A stretch of 64,000 bases of DNA from Beaufortia kweichowensis (Eukaryota > Chordata > Actinopteri > Cypriniformes > Gastromyzontidae): positions 9,286,881 through 9,350,880 of the forward strand of contig CM032797.1 of assembly GCA_019155185.1 (NCBI GenBank). The letters run 5' to 3'. The notes under the pieces are model-generated. The model saw only the letters and a program-made list of their open reading frames with translations, was not told the DNA's origin and made no database searches. A program made the position numbers and the translations under genes. Shown in pieces: positions 52,101 to 61,100 of the stretch; within the stretch, counting starts at the first letter, position 1; every line of letters begins with the position of its first letter.

Positions 52101-55100
52101 TTTATTTAGGCACAACTATTAGAACCCTGATAGTTACTTTTCTCCATATGCGTATCCACAGTGAACTCTGTGGAGCCTCTGGTGGAGATGAATCAAGAGC
52201 TGAAATCAGACACAGACACACTGCTGGGAATGTTTTCTGATAATATTGACAAGCAGACAGAACAGTCCGGTAGGCCATATTACAGTTTAAACTTGCATAT
52301 TAACAGCACAAGTCTGCTGTTTAGATTAACCAGTTGCAACAAAACAACAGAGAACTTTTAGATGTAAGGGTAGATATAAGGGTATTGTTTCACTACAGAT
52401 TTTCTTAATTCTTTCTAAAGGTTTGTTGCAACTGGTTGCAGTACCCCTACTGTAGGTCTAGTAATGTCAGTGTTGGGAAGCAGCTTTAGTGCTGTAACGG
52501 AGCTATTTAAATGGCCAGTAACTTTTTAATAATCCAATAAATTGATTCAATAAATTGCCACAAAAACAACAAGGTGGACATATAAATGATACAACATGTA
52601 TAAGCAACATTATAAACTATAAAAAAAAGTTTTTTATTGATACTAACACTAACTAACAACATCCAAGTTAATAGTTCCGCTGCTTTGAGTTTATATAGAT
52701 AATCCCCAACACTGACAGCTGTGTGTTTTTTCATATGCTGGTCTTAATTGTCTTTTCAGTATGGATTTTTTTACACTATTATCTCATTCATTCCAGTGTT
52801 TATGAATCATCAGAGGGTTTCAATTCACTCATTCATTTATTTTTTTCATGTTGCTGATCCTTCATTGTGTTTGGCTTGCGGTCTTCATAGGTCTTGATTT
52901 TTGCCCTTTCCAAGTTGACTACTCTCCTTCAGCATTTGGTAAGAGTCTCATGGTCATGTTTTTAGTTATTTTACTTTATCATCTGTCCTTGCACGCTTTG
53001 TGCTTTTTTTTATTCTAGCGTTTGTGTTCCTTAAACTCATTGAAAAGTGTCTTCGGTTTGACACATCACCCACGACGTGCACTGCACCTGAATTTGGCCA
53101 TTATGTGTCAGCAGTCTATTCAGTCCAACATCACAGAGCTGTCAGAACCATTTATATTACCTACCTGACTGAGAATGATGCAGCAATTTAATGCTGCACT
53201 AACAGGCTTGGTCAAGGACTCTTCTCCTCTCGCGGTACAGAAATAAGATACACTATAGAGGGGTGTTTTAGAAACCGAAGGCATTGATGAATGGCCTTCC
53301 TCTCTGAAGCTGCAGTCAGAGTCTCTGATTGTATGGCTGAGTGGAGAATGGGTTCATCGCTCCACTGAGATCTACACGAGGCCTTGGTTTGATGAAAAGG
53401 AACCAGCCTGGCAATTTCCAGATAATGTTGTGCGTTCGTCCCTGCTGTAAAAACAACCTTGGAAGACAAACTGCTATGATTTAACTGAGTGCTTCACTGT
53501 ATATTTATATACTATACATATATACATTGTGTACATAATGTAAACTGAACGAGTTTTGTCCTCATCAGCTAACAGAATCCTAGACTTTCTATAGTGTGGG
53601 GCTTTTCGACTATGCCTCCTATTTATGACACAAAAAGACTTGATTTTTGATCACGGTGCAGTGCTTAAATGGAAAGTTGTACTAGAAATACACATCTGTT
53701 TATGAATATTTGGTCACTAAGTGATCACTATAGTTTTTTATGTTCCCAGAAGTGTTTGAAATAACATGAGAGTGAGTAATTTGAGAACTGTTCTTTTAAT
53801 TGTTTGCCCAACAATACTTATTTGCTTTAGCTTCAAAGATCTGATTTGTATGTATTAGATTGTATAATTAAATCCAGTGCAGGTACATCTAGACAAAGTG
53901 CTTTTCAAATTTAGAGTGTTTATTGCGTATACTGTTTTATTTTGTATAGATCATGACATTATATACATTAATTCATGTCCACATTTTGTTTTTGTGTAGG
54001 TCTGGACATTGCACCTTTAACAGACGAGGCATCAGGTTCATCTCAAAGCCATCTAGGCCGATCTCACCCGCGTCAAACACCAGAGGAGCCACTCGATGGC
54101 ATCCTGAGTCCTGAGCTGGACAAGATGGTCACTGATGGTCCGTATACACTAACTTTATGCATTATGTGAAATGTTAATGTACTATTTTTTTTAACAACTA
54201 TATAAACCAAATCCTTCTGTGTTACAGAATCCATTCTCAGTAGACTCTACAAAATACCAGGTAGGTTCAAAACAAAGCAGCAGGTGCCATGAATATGGTA
54301 ATTTTGTTATGTTATAAACTGAAGATCTGAATTTCTTTGCAGAGCTTGGCGGGAAGGATGTGGAAGATCTCTTCACAGCTGTCCTGAGCCCTAGTGCCAG
54401 CCAGCCTCCTCAGATGCCTCAACAGATCCAGGGAGCTCAAACCCTGCACGGACATCCAGGCCATGGTTTACACCCCTCCCAACCCAACTCAGGTTTGTTG
54501 GGAGCATTGGATGAATGTTATGGTAATGATATTGTTATGATGAAGACCCTAATCTTTTTGATAGTATCATTATCCGTCTAATTTAAAGGAACTTTTCAGT
54601 GTAAAACCCGTTAGGGTTAGTAATTTTAGCGTCACAAAAATTAAACAAATTGTGTTTTCGTACAGGAATGGCTTCACGGATGCCAATGATGAATGGCCTG
54701 ATTGAACCAAAACAGGAGTTTTCACAGTCGCAAATTGGTCATGGAGCGGGGCTCGATATGTCTCGAAATATCCCCCCCATGCAGCGCATGCCTTTTCCAG
54801 ACAATCTTAGGTCAGCTATGAGCATGTTTGCCTCACATCTACATTATAATCTTCCTGTTGGAATTTGCTGTTGAAATATTGAGACTTAGTTTGTTGAATG
54901 ATATAGTTTTTATGGATGGTATTTTCTATATTTACTGTGCAGAGACCGGAAGTTTAATCTGATGGTCCAGGAGACCGCAGGTCCATGGTCTGCTACAGGT
55001 TCATCTTCAGCATCTGCTCCTGTTGCTTCATCCGAGATGGACGGAGACTCAATGTCCACTGCACAGAAGAGCACTCTGAAATGGGAGAAAGAGGAAACGT

Positions 55101-58100
55101 TAGGAGAACTTGCCACTGTCGCACCAGTGCTGTACACTAACGTCAACTTCCCAAACCTCAAAGAGGAATATCCAGGTCTGAAAATAGATAAAGTACATCC
55201 GCAATATGATGTTTTTCTAGGAGAAATAGGATATTTAAAGAAGGAAAGTTGCTTGCAATATGGAGCAGATTGGTACATTTTAATGGAGACAACCCTACTT
55301 CTTTAGGGTGGATACTGATAAATTAAAATGCACCAACTTTATTGTCATTCTTCTAATACATGCTTTTATTTTGATATTATAACCTTTTAGACTGGTCAAC
55401 ACGTGTGAAGCAAATTGCTAAACTGTGGAGGAAAGCCAGTTCACAAGACCGGGCTCCATATGTGGTAAGATTGCACAGTTGCTCAGATCATTTTGATATT
55501 TTACCATCAAAAGTATTTAATTGTTCAGGCTATCAAACTAGTTTGTTTTCAAATTACTTCAAACCAAAAGATATTGCAATTCAATAATTCAATCCTAGCT
55601 TCTTTCCCTGATTTAAGGGCAGTTCACATAGGATTTGTATCCCATAACCAAATTTTTCAATGTTGGTCTGTGTACACATGCAGACATACAGATCAGAGAA
55701 CATACCTAGTTTTCTTAAATGTTTTAATTAAATGATTAGCATATTAAAACAGTAAAACTATGTTCAGCTGATTCATCTGTTAGATTGCAAAAACCTTTGA
55801 TGGTGTTGTGTAAATTTTTTTACATTTAACCACCTTTACAAAAGTAGTTTCAACTACCTTAGGCAACTGCCACAGCAACTCTTTTTTTTTTTACTGCTTA
55901 AAGTCTAAAGATTAAATTGAACCCAAGCAGTTCATAAGAGTTTCTGTGACATAACTTTTCAAAACAATTCAAAAGATGTGGAACAATTACCTTGAGTAGC
56001 ACTTAAAATAAAAAGCTTTCAGTCAATTAGTCTAAAAACCATGTCATCTCAGCAAATGAATGCAACCTTTGAATCTCCTTGGTCTGTCGATGATATCAAC
56101 ACTGCACAACCACTCATTCACAGCAAAAGGCCAGAGATAACAGGGCAGCCCTACGTATAAACAAAGTTCAGATGTCCAACGAGACCATTAAGCGGCAGCA
56201 GCCTCAGCCTCAGCCTCAGTCCCAGCCCCAGCCCCAGCAGCCTTTAGAAGTGTTTGATCCTGCTATTCCACCCCTGGACCCTGAATTACTGTTCAAAGAC
56301 CCACTGAAGCCCAAGGAATCAGAGCATGAACAAGAATGGAAGTTTAGACAGGTAAGTCAAGTAGTGGTCAACTGATTTGGGTTTCAGAAATGGCCAGTGC
56401 AACTACTGATATATGGAGTGCATGGCCAATGTAATTGCCAGCACATGCAATAACAGCCAGTTTGGGAAAAACAAAAATACATTGTATATTATTCAATGAC
56501 ATGGCTAGAACTGACAAAAGACAGAAATAACTTCTGTTAATTGATTTAATGACATAGTTGATTATTCAGGCTGCTCAGTGGCTATATTGATTCATCTCTG
56601 AAGTCTTGTATAATGGCTATTTGGATAATTGTCAGACAAAGACAGCATCCAGAGATCTGGTTTTGTTTTGTTGAGAGCAAGTAACACAATTTACTTGTCT
56701 TTTTTTAGTGCTGGACATTTGTGATTCCGAACAACTAAAGATCTCAAATTTGTGTTCTGTGTCCACACCTCTCTTTGTAGTCAAAGAATAAAACCAAATC
56801 TCAAAATGTGTCACAGCTTTCCAGTCTGATATTTAAGTGATTGTGTTATTGAACTGTTTGCTTGAGTGGCCTACAGAATAAATTGTACCAAAGCATATTT
56901 GGTTACTTTAGTGAACACAAGAGAAAATAACTCAAGAAAAAATGTAAATGACAACATTTGTTATATACTAAAATCACAGTGCTCATAATGATGTCTGTGG
57001 GTTCTATTTCCAAAAGAGTAATCAAATGAAAAAAATGAAAATAAATAGTTGGGTTGTTTTGAACAAAATAAATACTTTTAATGGGTGAAAGTTTTTGTTC
57101 CTCAAATAATTTTTTAATTTCGTTATTGTTGGGACTGGTTTATGAAACACATTTCATTTAAAAAATGCATTGGTGATTAATTATTTTATTGTTTGATCAT
57201 TAACAAATCTATATTTAACTGTTTGTTGCAGCAAATGAGGCAAAAAAGTAAGCAGCAAGCTAAGATTGAAGCTACACAGAAACTTGAGCAAGTGAAAAAT
57301 GAACAACTTCAGCAGAAGCAACAGCACCCTTTCAACCAGTCTGATAATGACTCCTCTGGTAGCATGAGAAGTCCTGTGCAGTCTAATAATGGAGACATGT
57401 CTCCCAACCATCCCAATTCAAAGAATGGGATTTTAAAGCCACAGATGCCTGGCACGCCCACATCATGTTCCCCAGATGACGTCTTTTTACGCCCCCATCC
57501 TCCACCTCCTTCTTCAGGATCTCAACCACAATCTCCTCAAATGTTCTCTCCAAGCTCATCTGGCTCTAGGCCATCTTCACCTTGGGATCCGTACAACAAA
57601 ATGGTGGGTACTCCCAGACCACCACCTACTGGACAGGGAACTCCACATCGTAATTCAGAATCAGGGAAATCTCCTAGGGGTCTTTCAGAGCCCATTGGTT
57701 CACCAACAGCCATATGTAATGACCCATATGCCAAGCCCCCAGACACCCCAAGACCAGCAGGAAGTACCGACCCTTTTCTCAAGCCCATGTGCCCTCCCAG
57801 AGCGAGTCAGACATTAGAAGGGAGACATCTTATTGGTTCTCCAGGTCATGATCCGTTCTCTAGGGTGTCTGTGAGAAAGGAAGTCTACCAGAGAATGCCC
57901 CAAGGCAGAATGATTCTCTCAGACCCTTATGCTCGCCCCTTACTCACACCTATTCCAGGCAGTAATGAATCAGGGTCAGTCCAGGTCTTTAAAACTCCAA
58001 TGCCACCCCCTCAGGCTCAGGAACAATATGCAGGTATGCCAGCACGGAGAGTAAGTGGGGATCCTTTTGAAAGACCAATGATGCCCCCTCGATCCTCTGA

Positions 58101-61100
58101 GGGATTCTTACAAAATCAGCAGAATGATCCATATGCACAGCCCGCACTCACTCCACGTCCTGCTGTAAGTGAAGGCTATGCAAACCAAAGGGTTTCACGG
58201 CAGCCTCAAACCCTCCAGTTTTCTCAGCCTGGGCCATTGGCTCGACAGCCTTCTTGTAACCCGTACGCTCGTGCCCCCTCCACCCCTAGGCCAGACTATT
58301 CTCAGTGTGACCCCTATGGACAACAGCCTGCTACACCAAGACCTTCAAACGACCCTTTTGCCCAGTCTCCATTTTCCAACCCTTACGCTAGAATGCCCGG
58401 CACACCTAGGCCACATGACCCTGAGCCATACTCTCAACAGCCAGCATCTCGCCATCCAGTCATGATGAACCAACCCTCCCAACAATCGCAGCAGCAAACT
58501 CAAAACCACATAATGTCTCCTATGTCAATGGATCCCTATGCGCATCCCCCTGGGACATCACGCTCAGGAATGCCAGACAGGTTTCCTAAGTCCCCAAGTC
58601 ACCAAAGGAACCCTGATCCTTTTAGTCAGCCTGTGGGATTGTCACATTCAGTAGGACCTGATCTTCATGCACAATCAGTAGGAAGATCTCAGTCATTACC
58701 CAATGATTCATGTGTACATCCTTCACGCACACCTCACCCTGGAGCTTCTAGACAGGTCATGGGACCTGGGCCCATGTCTGGTCAAGATCCATTCTCTTCT
58801 CCTCAAGTCTTGATGCAAGACACTTTTGCGAGCCCAACAAAACATGGACCTCAGACTCTTAAACATCTGGGTATGACAGATGATACTCAGCCATTATCTA
58901 GTCATCCAAGTCAGACACCAATTCATGACCCATTTGAGCAGGTTCCGTTGATTCCACATCCTCAGTGTGTAGAAAATAAAGAACAAAGTTTGGTACAAAG
59001 TATCAATTCTCACATTATGGCCCAACCCAGCACTGAAGCTCAATCGGTACCTCTTGCTGAAGCTGAGGAAAGACTTAGACAGGTGTGGTTTATTTTGTTG
59101 CTATAATACTCTATTTATAATTTCATTGTGTAATACACAACTGTATGCAACATGAACTAACACAGTTATTTGTTCACAGCGTCAGCGTATTCGAGAGCTG
59201 ATTCTAAGACAACAGCAACAAAAAAGTGCCATACGTCAAGAGAAAGTTGTACAGGATCATCCTCTGACCATGCCTACAGGAACCCCTCAACACTGGAGTC
59301 AGGAGGCTACAAACCAACAGGGTGATATTTTCAATCGACCACCACCACCATATCCTGGTGCAGGAGCTGTAAGAGGTCCCCAGAGGTTCCATGGGCCTTA
59401 CCCAGGAGATCAACAGGGGCATTTTCATGAAGGCCAGTTTCCTAGACCACAGTTTCCTGTGGATACTGACACAAATATAAGGCAACCTGGACCAAGGTGG
59501 GTTAATTTGCATATTACAAATCCGTAACATATTTGTAGTAACAATGCAAATAATGGTTCTCTTATTCATTATAGAATGTCTATCACCCCTGGTGTCCAAG
59601 GACCTCTTGGAGCTCCAAGACCCCATCAGATGCAGGACTCTATAATGGAAGGTCATCCGCAGATGAGAAGATCCATGTCAATGGACCTGGGTAAATCAAT
59701 GGAAGGCACTCCCCACATGGCTCCTCGTGGAATGCATGTGCAACAGCATAACATCATGGGGCAGCCTTTCATAGAACTAAGACATCGAACACCAGACAGC
59801 AGGCTTCGGCTTCCCTTTGGCCCGTCTATTATGCAGGGAACTCGAATGGAATCGCTATCACAACAACGCCCCTCAGGTTTCATGGCTGGGCAAGAAATAG
59901 GATTCCCTTTCAATCAGGTTCCAAAGCCAATGGACACAATGAATCAGTCTCAGGTACCTGTTACACAGATGCAGGGGTCTTTAAGCATGGGGAATTTACA
60001 TCAGCCCAATGTTCCATTAAGGGCTGGGCATCCACAAATCCCTCTAACAAGGTCCATAAGCCAACCTGCTTCTAATGAAACTTTGAGTGCTCCCTTACTT
60101 ACAAATGTTGCTGCTACACCTTCTGGACAAAATGATGAGGTCCCTTTATCCACAAATGAAGTATCTGAGGAGAAAATAGATACAGATGAATCTGCTGTGA
60201 AGGACCTTGAAGATGTTGAAGTGAAGGACCTTGTCGATGCTGATTTAGAGAACTTAAATCTCGACGCAGATGATGGAAAGGACTTGGATCTTGAAACGAA
60301 TGACCTGCATCTAGATGACTTTTTAACATCAGGCAAATTTGATATAATAGCTTATGCTGATGCTGATCTGGATCTTAGCGAGGACTTAGATCTCAGCGAT
60401 CCTATGGAAGACCACACTGAACTGTCAGACATCCAAAAGGCAAAAACAGAGAAAAAGACAGAAAGTTTTGGCAGCACACCCTCATCTTCCTGTTCTACAT
60501 CAACGATGAAGGATAGTGCAAGCACAGCTTCCAAGTCTCAGGACCATACCAATCAAGAAGTTCCACTTGGATTAGTTTCCTTGAAAACCGAGGAGGATAG
60601 TAAAAGTGGGATCAAAGATTGTATGTCCCAGGACACTTCTTGCAAAGGTAAAATAATTGAAAGTACCAGCTTACAGGTTGCAAAATCTGGAATTCACCCC
60701 GATGCTACTCCAGTGCTTTCAAGTTTGCTGGTTAATGTACCACCAGATGGTGAATCAGTGAAGCAGGAACACTGTGGACAGTCAGTGGCACAAAGCAACC
60801 CTTCAAATCAGGAAGCTACAATACCGATTGGTACCACACTTCTGGGCCAAGGAAACTTTTCAGTGCAGGGGATGGAGTCTGGCCTCAATTTAGACCAGTC
60901 ATTGGTGTCTTCTCATGGTGAAGTTCCAGGCTCTATTCAGGAACAACCACAAAGCCATATTTTTGGGTTGGATCAAAAGGATGATCTACTCTCAGGGGAC
61001 CAACACAGTATAGCAATGTTGTCTGAGCAAGGCCATCAGAACAGACCACTGCTTCTGGAGGAGCAGCCACTTCTTCTGCAAGATCTCCTGGATCAGGAGA

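Noticed and set aside
57476..57817. Alternative-frame + strand ORFs within exon 37 (also 58,169-58,465)
   Set aside because: Pro-rich coding DNA leaves other frames open; the frame matching human KMT2C is the one used.
60001..60336. 111-codon minus-strand open frame, and the minus-strand frames at 59,204-59,656 and 63,052-63,363
   Set aside because: Antisense shadows of conserved kmt2c exons 38, 39 and 44.
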